DNA of 64,000 nucleotides from Bacillota bacterium (GTDB lineage Bacteria > Bacillota > Sulfobacillia > JAJZYS01 > JAJYTV01): contig JAJZQO010000007.1 in assembly GCA_021847575.1 (NCBI GenBank), positions 1 to 64,000 on the forward strand. The letters are read 5' to 3'. Positions 18,235 to 27,933 of this stretch are shown piece by piece. The first letter of the stretch is position 1. Each line of letters begins with the position of its first letter. A program made the position numbers and the translations under genes. The notes beneath the pieces were generated by a model, which saw only the letters and a list, made by a program, of their open reading frames with translations, had not been told where the DNA came from and ran no database searches.

Positions 18235-19833
18235 CTAGCGCTGCGCGGCGAGTCCCGTCCTCAGCTTGTAGCGCTGGATCTTCCCCGTCGCGGTCTTCGG
18301 CAGCTCGTCGACGAAGTAGAAGGCGCGCGGCACCTTGAAGTGCGCCAGCTGGTCCCGCGCGAAGGATCTCAGGGAATCCTCCAGCTCCTTGCTGGGTACG
18401 TGGCCCACGTTGAGGATGACGTGCGCGACCGGCTTGTCGAGTCCCGCCGCGTCCGGCACAGCCACGACCGCCGCCTCCGCCACGGCGTCGTGGCGCAGAA
18501 GCGCGTTCTCGACCTCGCTGGGCGACACCCACATGCCGCCCACCTTCATCATGTCGTCCGAGCGTCCCGCGTAGCAATAGTAGCCATCGGGGTCCATGTA
18601 GTACTTGTCGCCTGTGCGGTACCACTCCCCCACCATCGCGGACTGGGTCTTCGCAGTCTGGTTCCAGTAGAAGGCCGCAACGCTGCCACCCTTCACGTAG
18701 AGGTCGCCAATCTCGCCCTGCGGCACGGGCACGCCGCCCTCATCGACGATCTTCACCTCGTAGCCCGGCACGACGAGCCCGCTCGCGCCTGGCCGACAGG
18801 AGCCCAGCCGGTTGCTGATGTAGATGTGGAGAACCTCTGTGGAGCCGATGCCGTCCACGATCTCGACACCATAGCGCTCCTGCCAGCGCAGGAAGATCTC
18901 CGCCGGCAGGGGTTCGCCCGCCGAGACGCACGCGCGCAGCGACGGGAAGCTGTACTCGCGCGTCTGCACCCGAAGCATCGCATTGTAGAGGGTCGGCACG
19001 CCGAAGAAGAGCGTGGGCGAAGTCCGCTCGATGGTGTCGAGGACGAGGACCGGCTCGACCTTCTCGGGCATGAGGACAACCGACGCGCCGTTCGCGAAGG
19101 CGAAGTACGAGCCGTTGCCCAGCCCGTAGGCAAAGTAGAGCTTGGAGGCGCTGAACAGCACGTCGTCGCGCGCGATGGCGAGCACCTCTCGGCCGTAGGT
19201 GTCGTTGCAGAAGATCATGTCCTTGTGGCAGTGCACCGCCCCTTTGGGCTTGCCGGTGCTGCCGGAGCTGTACAGCCAAAAGGCCGCCTCGTCGGGCGAC
19301 GTCGCAGCCGCCTCGAGCTCGGGCGCCATGCGCGGCACGAAGTCCTCGTAGAACACGAAAGGGCCGGGGTGTCCGGACGGCGCGAGCTGCGCCGTCGAGA
19401 GCCCGGGCAGGATCATCACCAGCGAGACGTCGGGCGCGCGGCCCGCGAGGCGCGGCGCGAGGTCGTGCCAGATCTCCGGTTCCACCGCCAGCAGCTTCGC
19501 GCGGCTGTCCTCGAGGAAGTAGGCGTAGTCGTCGAGCGGCAGGTACGGGTTGACCGGGATCGGCACCGCGCCGATCTTCATCGCCCCGTACATCAGCGCG
19601 ACGAAGTGCGGCGAGTCGTAGGCAATCAGCAGGATGCGCTCCTCGCGTCGCACGCCGAGCGCCTTGAGGGCGTTGCCCGCCCGGTTGATCTCCGATATCA
19701 ACCGGCGGTACGACCAGACCGTGCCCCTATAGTGGATCGCGGGTTGCTGTTCCGCATCCGGGGTATCCCAGGGATCGAAGATGGCGCTCGTCACGTTCAG
19801 CGTCCTCTGCTCGGCGCCGGTTGCCTCTGGCAT
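18235..19833 (-). CDS. benzoate-CoA ligase family protein (benzoate/4-hydroxybenzoate-CoA ligase)
   Basis: AFWLYSSGSTGKPKGAVHCHKDM, DGIGSTEVLHIYISNRLGSCRPGASGLVVPGYEVKIVDEGG, TGDKYYMDPDGYYCYAGRSDDMMKVGGMWVSPSEVE. Confidence 0.88.
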   Translation of the reverse strand: MPEATGAEQRTLNVTSAIFDPWDTPDAEQQPAIHYRGTVWSYRRLISEINRAGNALKALGVRREERILLIAYDSPHFVALMYGAMKIGAVPIPVNPYLPLDDYAYFLEDSRAKLLAVEPEIWHDLAPRLAGRAPDVSLVMILPGLSTAQLAPSGHPGPFVFYEDFVPRMAPELEAAATSPDEAAFWLYSSGSTGKPKGAVHCHKDMIFCNDTYGREVLAIARDDVLFSASKLYFAYGLGNGSYFAFANGASVVLMPEKVEPVLVLDTIERTSPTLFFGVPTLYNAMLRVQTREYSFPSLRACVSAGEPLPAEIFLRWQERYGVEIVDGIGSTEVLHIYISNRLGSCRPGASGLVVPGYEVKIVDEGGVPVPQGEIGDLYVKGGSVAAFYWNQTAKTQSAMVGEWYRTGDKYYMDPDGYYCYAGRSDDMMKVGGMWVSPSEVENALLRHDAVAEAAVVAVPDAAGLDKPVAHVILNVGHVPSKELEDSLRSFARDQLAHFKVPRAFYFVDELPKTATGKIQRYKLRTGLAAQR

Positions 19834-19892
19834 CGTCTGCTCACCTCCCGGTTCCTTGGCTCCTCCGCCCTGCTTTTCGGGACCGTGCGGCT

Positions 19893-20894
19893 TCACTCAA
19901 CCACCCTTGCGTGCTCGATGTTCGAGCTGTGCGGCAGGTGGGGACTCGCCTCCGGGTGCAGGATGTGGCGCATGCGGGCGACGGCGATGGCGATCTCGCC
20001 GAATCCTGTGGCGATCAGCACGACCTTCCCCGGATAGGTGGCGATGTCGCCCGCCGCGAAGACGTGCCGGCGGCCCGTTTCCATGCTCTCCGGCCGCACC
20101 ACGATGCGCGGTCCCTCCCAACTGAAACCCCAGTCCTTCATCGGCCCCAGATTCGGCACGAAGCCGAGCCCGCTCACGACATCGTCGAGCGCGATCTCCT
20201 CAAGGCGCTTCTCCGCCGTCCATTCGACGCGGATCGCCTCGACCCGCTCCGTCCCCAACACCGCGCGCAGCTCGGCTGGCGCCAGGAGCCGCACGTGCGG
20301 CAGCCCGAGGAGCTGGCGCAGGCTCGCCTCCTGGGCGCGGAAGCCGGTGCGCCGGTGGATCAGGACAACCTTGTCGGCGTAGTCCGAGATGGCGAGCGCC
20401 CAGTCGACCGCGGTGTCGCCCCCGCCGACCACGGCCACCCCCTTGCCCGCGAAGTCGGCGAAGGACGGCACGAAGTAGTGCACGCCTCTGCCCTCGAAGG
20501 CGTCCGCCCCTTCGGCAGGCATCCGTCTGGGCGCGAAGGCGCCGATGCCCGCCGTCACCAGGGCAAGGCGCGTCGGGTGGTCGCCGCCCGCTGTGATGAC
20601 ATGCAGCAGCCCATCCAGGTCCTCCTCGATCCTTTCGACCCGCTCGCCCAGGCACACGTCGGGCTCCTGCGCCATCGCCTGCTCGACGAGCGCCGCGGCG
20701 AGGTCCCTCGCCCGCACGGCCTTGAATCCGCCGACGTCGTACACCAGCTTTTCGGGATAGACCGCGGCGAGCTGCCCACCGAGCTCAGGCAAGCTCTCGA
20801 GGATCTTCACGCGCATCCCGTGCAGACCCGCGAGCGCCGCTCCGAACAGTCCGACCGGTCCGCCTCCGATGATCACCAGATCTACCGGTTCCAC
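19893..20894 (-). CDS. ferredoxin-NADP reductase, thioredoxin-reductase-like (type 2 FNR)
   Basis: DLVIIGGGPVGLFGAALAG, LESLPELGGQLAAVYPEKLVYDVGGF, GVAVVGGGDTAVDWAL, VFAAGDIATYPGKVVLIATGFGEIAIAVA. Confidence 0.87.
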   Translation of the reverse strand: MEPVDLVIIGGGPVGLFGAALAGLHGMRVKILESLPELGGQLAAVYPEKLVYDVGGFKAVRARDLAAALVEQAMAQEPDVCLGERVERIEEDLDGLLHVITAGGDHPTRLALVTAGIGAFAPRRMPAEGADAFEGRGVHYFVPSFADFAGKGVAVVGGGDTAVDWALAISDYADKVVLIHRRTGFRAQEASLRQLLGLPHVRLLAPAELRAVLGTERVEAIRVEWTAEKRLEEIALDDVVSGLGFVPNLGPMKDWGFSWEGPRIVVRPESMETGRRHVFAAGDIATYPGKVVLIATGFGEIAIAVARMRHILHPEASPHLPHSSNIEHARVVE

Positions 20895-20980
20895 GTTGTG
20901 CCCCCCACCTTCACCGTTCCTTAGCCCCGGATGCCCCCGGCTTTGGCCGTGGGGTGGTTGACGCACCTTCCGGTTGGCTC

Positions 20981-22297
20981 TCAGGCGGAGGACGCCGGCG
21001 TGTCGACCGCCTGCGCTGTCGGCCTTTGCATGTGTCCCGGGTATACGGCGGTCAGCAGCACGATGCCGCCGATCAGCGGCAGGATGCCCGCGACCAGGAA
21101 GGCCGGCAGGAAGTCCGCGCCGTGGATCAGGAAGGCGCCCGTGATCACAGGCGATAGCGTGACGAAGAGGTTGGCGATCAGGAAGATCCAGCCGGTCGCG
21201 GAGCCCGCCCGGTCGGCGAGCGTGTCGACGGGGATCACCTGGAATATCGAGGCGGAGAGCTCGTTGCAGCCTTCGGCGATGAAGAGCAGCACAGCGACCG
21301 CCGCGATGCTCTGCGCGAAGAGGGTTGCCAGGATGGCGAGACCGAAGATGAACTGGCCCGCCGCCGCAAGGTAGCTGCGCGCCTTGCGCAGGTCCCGGGT
21401 ACGGTGGTAGACCGCGTCGGTGATGAAGCCGGCCAGGAGGCCCATCAGCGCGCCGCCGATCCACGGTCCGACCGTCGCGGCGGCGGCCTGCTCCAGGTTC
21501 AGGTGCTTGGCCACGACGAAATACGCCGGCAGCCAGGCCACGAGAAAGATGAACGACCAGCCCGAGAGACCCCAGGCGAGGCCTGTGCCGGTGATGGTCG
21601 ACGACCGGATGATCGTGCGCAGCGGGATGCGCTCGGCCTGCGTCGGCTTCGGCATGTAGGAAGCCTGCTGCGCGGGGACGAAGCGGCTCTCCTGGGGTCG
21701 GTTGTGCACGAAGGCGAGCCAGAGGACCAGCACCACGACGCCCAGGCCGCCCAGCAGGTAGAGCGGCGTCTGCCAGCCATGGGCGAACTCGAGCGGCAGG
21801 CCAATGCCAATCAGCACGAGCGTGCCCAACGGGAAGGTGAAGTTGAAGATCGCCGCCGCCCGGCCACGCTCAGGTGGAGGGGTCCACAGGCCAATCACCC
21901 GGTTGCCTACGGGTGTCGCCCCTCCGTTGCCCCCGATCCCGTAGATGACGCGGGCCAGGATCATCGAGCCCATCGAACCGGAGGCGCCCCAGAGGAAGTC
22001 GCCGACCGTCGCGAGAGCCAGCAGAACGCCGCCGACCAGCTTGGGGCCGTAGCGGTCCGCGAGATAGCCGCCGACCATCGCCATCGCGATCGCGATCCAG
22101 CTGCTCACCGAGGAAAGCGCCCCGACCTGGGCCGAGCTGAAGTGGAAGACCTTGAGGAGCACGGGGTTTACGATGCTTGTCGCGAGCAGGGACATGTTCT
22201 CGAAGAGGCCGAACAGGAAGATGATGGCGATGATGGCCCAGCGGTACCCCGGGTAGCTGGCGGTCGCCGGACCGCCCCTTGGCAGTCTCTCGTCCAT
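20981..22297 (-). CDS. MFS transporter (organic/aromatic acid type)
   Basis: About 12 hydrophobic segments, GGYLADRYGPKLVGG, GIGGNGGATPVGNRVIGLWTPPPERGRA. Confidence 0.85.
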   Translation of the reverse strand: MDERLPRGGPATASYPGYRWAIIAIIFLFGLFENMSLLATSIVNPVLLKVFHFSSAQVGALSSVSSWIAIAMAMVGGYLADRYGPKLVGGVLLALATVGDFLWGASGSMGSMILARVIYGIGGNGGATPVGNRVIGLWTPPPERGRAAAIFNFTFPLGTLVLIGIGLPLEFAHGWQTPLYLLGGLGVVVLVLWLAFVHNRPQESRFVPAQQASYMPKPTQAERIPLRTIIRSSTITGTGLAWGLSGWSFIFLVAWLPAYFVVAKHLNLEQAAAATVGPWIGGALMGLLAGFITDAVYHRTRDLRKARSYLAAAGQFIFGLAILATLFAQSIAAVAVLLFIAEGCNELSASIFQVIPVDTLADRAGSATGWIFLIANLFVTLSPVITGAFLIHGADFLPAFLVAGILPLIGGIVLLTAVYPGHMQRPTAQAVDTPASSA

Positions 22298-22313
22298 CTC
22301 GTCCGCTCCTTTT

Positions 22314-23483
22314 CTAGGACACCCTCGCGCCCACCCCGGGCGTGAGCCGCGCCGCCCGCAGGTAGGTCGTACCGTCGAGCAGCAGGCGGGCGGTGCGCAG
22401 ATAGCCGGCCCGCACGATCTCGATCTCCCGGCCCGCGACCCTGACCTCCACCTCCACCTCCATTCGCCCGCTGGGATGGCCGATGCGCAGGAGGGCGTCC
22501 TGCGCGGGGCGCGCCACCTCGTAGGCCACCGTACCCGGGATGCGGGCACCCACGGCGAGCGTGACGCTCGCCGCGCCGGGGAAGGCCTTGTGCAGCGTCA
22601 GCGGCTGACCGCCGTTGACCTGCGCCGCGATGTCCATCGCGTCCGCCGACACCTCGCCCGTGCCGACCACGAGCGGGTACTGGTGCGGCGCGGCCACCAG
22701 GATCGGGATCGGCGTGAGCCGGCCCTCGGGCACGCCGACGTGCCGCGCGACCGCGCGCTGCAGGAGATCCGTGCGCCGCAGGGCCTCCTCGTCCGGTGCC
22801 GAAGGCAGGCGCGCCGGGTCCAGGCCGAGTTCTTCGGCCCGCACCATGAAGCAGAGGTTCGCGATGTCGACGATCGACACCGTGACGGTGCCGAGCCCAT
22901 CCACCTGCAGGCGGTCCTGCACGTTGCCGGTGGGCAGGAGGCGACCGGTGGTGCTGCCCGCCGTCAGGCGGTAGTCCATGCGGACCCTGGCGCCTGTGCC
23001 GGGCACGCCGTCGATCGCGAGGTCTCCCTCGACGGCCGCGTGCCCGGCCACGACCGGCACATCCGAGAGCAGGACGGTCCTTGTGTTGTGGTTGTAGATG
23101 CGCACCTGCGTCCAAGGTTCGACCGCTGCCACGAGCCCCTTCTCGATCGCGTACACGCCCACGGCCGCCGAGATGTTGCCGCACAGCATGTCGAAGTGCA
23201 CCTGCGCGGTATGGGTCCCGACCTGCGCGAAGGTGTAGTCGATGTCGGCTCCAGGCACGGAAGGGGCGCCGACGATCGCCACCTTGCTCGTCAGAAGGTC
23301 TGCGCCGCCGAGACCGTCGATCTGCCTGGGATCGGGGCTGCCCATCAGCGCCAGGAGGAACTGTGCGCGCTCCGCCTCCCCGGCCGGCACCGCGGACTCC
23401 GGCAGGAACACGGCCTTGCTCGTACCGCCGCGCATGATGGTGCAGGGCACCGCGGTCATCTCCGTACCGTACGCGCTGCTCAT
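22314..23483 (-). CDS. PrpF-domain isomerase (2-methylaconitate/methylitaconate/oxalomesaconate isomerase-type)
   Basis: VPCTIMRGGTSKAVFLPESAVP, DPRQIDGLGGADLLTSKVAIV, DMLCGNISAAVGVYAIEKGLV. Confidence 0.87.
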   Translation of the reverse strand: MSSAYGTEMTAVPCTIMRGGTSKAVFLPESAVPAGEAERAQFLLALMGSPDPRQIDGLGGADLLTSKVAIVGAPSVPGADIDYTFAQVGTHTAQVHFDMLCGNISAAVGVYAIEKGLVAAVEPWTQVRIYNHNTRTVLLSDVPVVAGHAAVEGDLAIDGVPGTGARVRMDYRLTAGSTTGRLLPTGNVQDRLQVDGLGTVTVSIVDIANLCFMVRAEELGLDPARLPSAPDEEALRRTDLLQRAVARHVGVPEGRLTPIPILVAAPHQYPLVVGTGEVSADAMDIAAQVNGGQPLTLHKAFPGAASVTLAVGARIPGTVAYEVARPAQDALLRIGHPSGRMEVEVEVRVAGREIEIVRAGYLRTARLLLDGTTYLRAARLTPGVGARVS

Positions 23484-23502
23484 GACAGCCCCTCCCTATC
23501 GC

Positions 23503-24645
23503 CTACAGCGTCAGGATGTTGACGGTGCAGGCCGTGCCCTCGACACCGCGCGCCTTGCCGCCGCGGCAGTGCGCCAGCCCGACCTTCAGCCCCTGCACCT
23601 GGCGGTCGCCCGCCTCGCCGCGCAGCTGCTTGACGATCTCGATGACCTGCGCGACGCCTGTGGCGCCCAAGGGGTGCCCCTTGCCGAGCAGGCCGCCGCT
23701 CGTGTTCACCGGCAAACGGCCGCCGAGACTGGCCTCGCCGCGCTCCACGGCCTTCGGGTACTCGCCGAACGGGAAGAGGTGCAGCCCTTCGATGCGCGTC
23801 GTCTCCGCGATCGAGAAGCAGTCGTGCACCTCGGCCATCTGGATGTCCTCGGGCCCCAGCCCCGCCTGCTCGTACGCCGCGAGCGCCGTCCGCCAGGTCA
23901 GGTCCTCCCTGGTCATGTCGACGAGCCCAACCTCCATCCGCCCGCTGCGCAAGGCGGACGCCACAAGCCGCACGGTCCGCGCCTGGCCGAGCTGCCGGCG
24001 CTTCTTCTCGCTCACGAGCACGACGGCGGCCGCCCCGTCGGAGACGGGCGCGCACTCGTCGCGGTGCAGGGGTTCGGCGATCAACGGGCCCGCAAGGACC
24101 TCGTCCACGCTGATCGGCTTCTTGAACTGGGCGAGCGGGTTGAGCGAGGCGTTGAACTTGTTCTTGGCGGCGATCGCGGCGAGCTGGCGCGGCGTCGTGC
24201 CGTACTGCTCGAAGTGCCTGCGGGCCCGCATCGCGTAGACCGACGGCATGGTCAGCCCGATCTGCGCCTCGATATCGCTCTCGTCGGGCTGCAGCGCACC
24301 GCGGAACTTGGTCGAGAGGTGCTCGACGCCAACCGCCAGCACCATGTCGTAGGCGCCCGCCCGCAGCGCGGTCGCGGCCTCGAAGATCGCGGTCGAGCCG
24401 CTCGAGCAGGCGTTCTCCACGTTGGTGATCGGCAGGCCCGAGAGACCGGCCGCGCCGAGTGCGCGCTGGCCCATCGCCATGCCCTGGTAGACGTGTCCGA
24501 CCCATGCCGCCTCGATATCCATCGTGCCGACCCCGGCATCGTCCAGCGCGCCCAGGATCGCCTCCGCGGCGAGATCCGCCGCGGAGCGGTCCGGGTGCTT
24601 GCCGAACGCGGTCATGCCGACGCCGGCGATGTAGACGCCTTCCAT
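23503..24645 (-). CDS. thiolase family protein (acetyl-CoA acetyltransferase/lipid-transfer type)
   Basis: ITNVENACSSGSTAIFEAATALRAGAYDMVLAVGVEHLS, EVHDCFSIAE, VNTSGGLLGKGHPLGATGVAQV. Confidence 0.9.
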   Translation of the reverse strand: MEGVYIAGVGMTAFGKHPDRSAADLAAEAILGALDDAGVGTMDIEAAWVGHVYQGMAMGQRALGAAGLSGLPITNVENACSSGSTAIFEAATALRAGAYDMVLAVGVEHLSTKFRGALQPDESDIEAQIGLTMPSVYAMRARRHFEQYGTTPRQLAAIAAKNKFNASLNPLAQFKKPISVDEVLAGPLIAEPLHRDECAPVSDGAAAVVLVSEKKRRQLGQARTVRLVASALRSGRMEVGLVDMTREDLTWRTALAAYEQAGLGPEDIQMAEVHDCFSIAETTRIEGLHLFPFGEYPKAVERGEASLGGRLPVNTSGGLLGKGHPLGATGVAQVIEIVKQLRGEAGDRQVQGLKVGLAHCRGGKARGVEGTACTVNILTL

Positions 24646-24657
24646 CGCGCCGCCTCC

Positions 24658-25065
24658 TTACTTCTGGACGGGCCTGGCGTGGACGAGCGGCACGAGATTG
24701 CCTGCCTCGACGCGCGGGCCGTCTTCCATCGCGAGTTCGACCTTGTCCCCGATCTGCGGCTCCGCCGTGTCGGACAAGGGCATCAGTACCCGCACGTCCT
24801 GCGGGAAGTCGACATAGACGAGCACGTACGGCGGCTTGAACTCCGGCGTCGAGCGGTGCACGCGGCTCCAGGTGTAGACGGTGCCCTCGGGCCCGAGCAG
24901 GAGCTTATCCCCGCCCCGGTGGCCACAGCGCGCGCAGACGGCCTGCGGCGGGTAGAACGCGGCACCGCACTGCGGGCAGCTGCTGCCGACGAGGCACAGC
25001 CGCCCTCCCTCGTACTCGAAGACATCCGGGCCGTGGACCTCGGGTGCGCTCTTCATCTCCGACAC
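24658..25065 (-). CDS. Zn-ribbon / OB-fold (DUF35-type) acyl-CoA-associated protein
   Basis: LVGSSCPQCGAAFYPPQAVCARCGHRG zinc ribbon followed by GPEGTVYTWSRVH OB fold; partner of adjacent thiolase. Confidence 0.87.
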   Translation of the reverse strand: MSEMKSAPEVHGPDVFEYEGGRLCLVGSSCPQCGAAFYPPQAVCARCGHRGGDKLLLGPEGTVYTWSRVHRSTPEFKPPYVLVYVDFPQDVRVLMPLSDTAEPQIGDKVELAMEDGPRVEAGNLVPLVHARPVQK

Positions 25066-25097
25066 TCTGTCCCCTTCCTTCTCTGTGGCTGCAGCCG

Positions 25098-25847
25098 CTA
25101 GTAGGCTCCTACGCTGCGACCGCCGCAGACGTAGATGACCTGCCCGTTGATGTAGCCGGAGTCGTCGTCGGCGAAGAAGGCGACGGCATCGGCCACCTCC
25201 TCCGGTCTGCCGACGCGCTGCACCGGTACGGTCTTCGCCATGCGCTCCTGGTGTTCGGGCTTTAGGGCCCTGTAGAGCGGCGTGTCGATGAGGCCCGGCG
25301 CGACTGCGTTCGTCGTGATCTGGTAGCGCCCGCTCTCCAGCGCGAGCGTGCGCGTCAGGCTGACGATGCCGCCCTTCGACGCGCTGTAGTTGACCTGGCC
25401 GGCGCCGCCGAGCCAGGCGCGCGACGCGATGTTGACGATGCGGCCGTACTGCTTCTCGATCATCACGCGCGTCGCGGCACGCGCGAGCAGGAAGGCGGAC
25501 TTGAGGTTGACGCGGATGACGTCGTCGAACATCTCGTCGGTCATCTTCGTGAGATAGGCGTCCCTGGCGATGCCGGCGTTGTTCACGAGGATGTCGAGCG
25601 TGCCGAACGTCTTGACCGCGTGCTCGACCGCCGCGTCGGCCACCTCCGCCTGGGAGATGTCGCCGACGAACGCGGAAACCGTGAAGCCCTCCTGGCGCAG
25701 GGTCTGCTCGATCTCCTGCGCCCGCTCCGCGGCGACGTCGTTCAGCACGACCTTGGCCCCCGCCTGGCAGAGGCGCCTCGCGATCGCCGCCCCGATGCCC
25801 TGGCCGCTGCCGGTGACCAGTGCGACCCTCTGCTGCATGCCCTTCAT
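25098..25847 (-). CDS. SDR family oxidoreductase (FabG-like 3-hydroxyacyl-CoA dehydrogenase)
   Basis: VTGSGQGIGAAIARRL, NNAGIA, YSASKGGIVSLTRTLALE. Confidence 0.9.
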   Translation of the reverse strand: MKGMQQRVALVTGSGQGIGAAIARRLCQAGAKVVLNDVAAERAQEIEQTLRQEGFTVSAFVGDISQAEVADAAVEHAVKTFGTLDILVNNAGIARDAYLTKMTDEMFDDVIRVNLKSAFLLARAATRVMIEKQYGRIVNIASRAWLGGAGQVNYSASKGGIVSLTRTLALESGRYQITTNAVAPGLIDTPLYRALKPEHQERMAKTVPVQRVGRPEEVADAVAFFADDDSGYINGQVIYVCGGRSVGAY

Positions 25848-25866
25848 GCCGACCGCCCCTTTCCTG

Positions 25867-26649
25867 TCACTGTCCGGTGAACTGCGGCTCGCGCTTCTCG
25901 ACGAAGGCGCGCATGCCTTCCTCGCGATCGCGCGACTTGCGCAGGATCGCGTGGCTCTGCGCCTCGAACGCGAGCCCTGACGCGAGGTCGGTACTCTCCG
26001 CCACGTAAACGCACTGCTTGATCGCCGCGATGGAGAGCGGAGCCCGCTTCGCCATCGCCGCCGCCCACGCCAGGCTGGCCTCGTCGAGCTCGCCCTGCTC
26101 CACGACCTTCTCGACGAGTCCCCACTGCAGCGCCTGGTCGGCGCCGATGCGTTCCCCGGAGAACATCAGACTCATCGCCCTGCCTGGTCCGACCAGCCGC
26201 GGCAGGCGCTGCGTGCCGCCGGCGCCGGGCAGGCTGCCGACGTTCGCCTCAGGGAAGCCGAACTTCGCCGTGCGGTCTGCGATGCGCAGATCGCAGGCCA
26301 GGGCGAGCTCGAGGCCGCCGCCCAGCACGTAGCCGGCGAGCGCGGCGATCACGGGCTTCGACATGCTCTCGATGTAGGCAAAGAGCTCCCGGATGATCAC
26401 GCCCAGGGGATCCCGCAGGGCGCCCGCCTCGTACTCGGCGACCCGACCCTTGATGTCCGCCCCGACCGAGAACGCCTTCGGCTGCCCTGCCAGCACCACC
26501 GCCCGCACGTCGCCGTCGAGGTCTAGCTCGCCCAGCATGCGCCTGAGGTCCGCGAGCATCTCCGGCGTGAGCGCGTTCAGGGCCGACTCGCGGTTGATCC
26601 TGATGCGCGCCACCTTGTCGTGCCGCTCCAGCTGCAGGAGTTCGTCCAT
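25867..26649 (-). CDS. enoyl-CoA hydratase/isomerase family protein
   Basis: [58 protein letters not shown]. Confidence 0.9.
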   Translation of the reverse strand: MDELLQLERHDKVARIRINRESALNALTPEMLADLRRMLGELDLDGDVRAVVLAGQPKAFSVGADIKGRVAEYEAGALRDPLGVIIRELFAYIESMSKPVIAALAGYVLGGGLELALACDLRIADRTAKFGFPEANVGSLPGAGGTQRLPRLVGPGRAMSLMFSGERIGADQALQWGLVEKVVEQGELDEASLAWAAAMAKRAPLSIAAIKQCVYVAESTDLASGLAFEAQSHAILRKSRDREEGMRAFVEKREPQFTGQ

Positions 26650-26694
26650 CGCATTGGCCTCCTCAAGAGATTGCCTGCCTAAAGCGCAGGCGGA

Positions 26695-27933
26695 TCAGGA
26701 CCTGCCTTGCGCCTGCGCGGCCTCGTCCAGGTCCTGCGCCGCCCGCACGGCCCCGCGCTCGAGGAGGTCCCTGATCTCCTCCGGCGCGCAGCCGATCTCC
26801 ACCAGGATCTGCCGGCTGTGCTCCCCGACGAGCGGCGCCGGCCCGGCCGGCTGCGCGGGCGACTCGGCCAACAGCGCGGGCACCGCGACGCCTGGCACCG
26901 CGCCGAGCACAGGGTGCGTCAGCTGCGGGAAGCGCCCAGGGTTCATCACGTGCGGCAGGGCCGCGAGAGCGTCGAAGTCCAGCACCTGCGCGCAGAGGAT
27001 GTCCTCCCGCTCGAGGATCTCGACCCACTCGCCCGTGCTGCGCACGCGAAAGTACCCACTCAATGCCTCGTACAGCGCGGGGCGGTTCTCCACCCTGCTG
27101 GCGACGTCCTTGAAGCGGGGATCCGTCGCCAGGTCCGCTGCGCCCAGCAGGCGCGTGAGGCGAGCCCAGCGGTCAGGCCAGTAGGCGGCCACCATCAGGA
27201 AGCCGTCCTGCGTGGGGTAGACCTCGTTCGGCGCCGAGTAGGGGGCGGCGCTCCCCATGCGCCCTGGCGACTTGCCGCTCGCGAGGTACATCGACCAGGG
27301 CACGGTCTGGAAAAAAAGGAGGCTCTGCAGGAGCGAGACGTCCACGCGTTGCCCGCGGCCGGTCTGTGTCCTGTGCAACAGCGCCAGCAGGATGCCCTGC
27401 ACCGCGTTCATCGCGGCCACCATGTCCGCGGCCGGCACCCCGACCTTCACCGGCTGGCCGGCAGGCTCGCCGGTAATGCTCATCAGCCCGCTCATCGCCT
27501 GCACGATGCCGTCGACCCCTGGCTTGTCGCGCCAGGGCCCGTCCTGCCCGAAGGCGGTGATGGCGCAGTAGACGAGCTCCGGGTGCTCGCGCGAGAGTTC
27601 CTCGTAGCCGAGGCCGAGCCTGGCCATGACCCCTGGCCTGAAGCTCTCCAGGACGACATCGGCGCCCCGCGCCAGGCGGCGCACGATCTCGGGGCCCTCC
27701 GGCGACTTGAGGTTGACCGCGATCGAGCGCTTGTTGCGGTTCATGCCGAGGTATGCGGCGGCGTCCTCGCCGAGGAAGGGTGGGCCAAGCCTGCGGCCCC
27801 ACTCCCCCTCCGGCGGGTCCACCTTGGTCACCTTGGCACCGTAGTCGCCCAGGATCATCGCGGCCGTCGGGCCGGCCGCGCCCTGCGAGAGGTCGAGGAC
27901 GGTGATCCCCTCAAGGACCGACGGACTCGGCAT
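26695..27933 (-). CDS. class III CoA-transferase (CaiB/BaiF family)
   Basis: ITVLDLSQGAAGPTAAMILGDYGAKVTKVDPPEGEWGRR, NRNKRSIAVNLKSPEG, DVVLESFRPGVM. Confidence 0.92.
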   Translation of the reverse strand: MPSPSVLEGITVLDLSQGAAGPTAAMILGDYGAKVTKVDPPEGEWGRRLGPPFLGEDAAAYLGMNRNKRSIAVNLKSPEGPEIVRRLARGADVVLESFRPGVMARLGLGYEELSREHPELVYCAITAFGQDGPWRDKPGVDGIVQAMSGLMSITGEPAGQPVKVGVPAADMVAAMNAVQGILLALLHRTQTGRGQRVDVSLLQSLLFFQTVPWSMYLASGKSPGRMGSAAPYSAPNEVYPTQDGFLMVAAYWPDRWARLTRLLGAADLATDPRFKDVASRVENRPALYEALSGYFRVRSTGEWVEILEREDILCAQVLDFDALAALPHVMNPGRFPQLTHPVLGAVPGVAVPALLAESPAQPAGPAPLVGEHSRQILVEIGCAPEEIRDLLERGAVRAAQDLDEAAQAQGRS

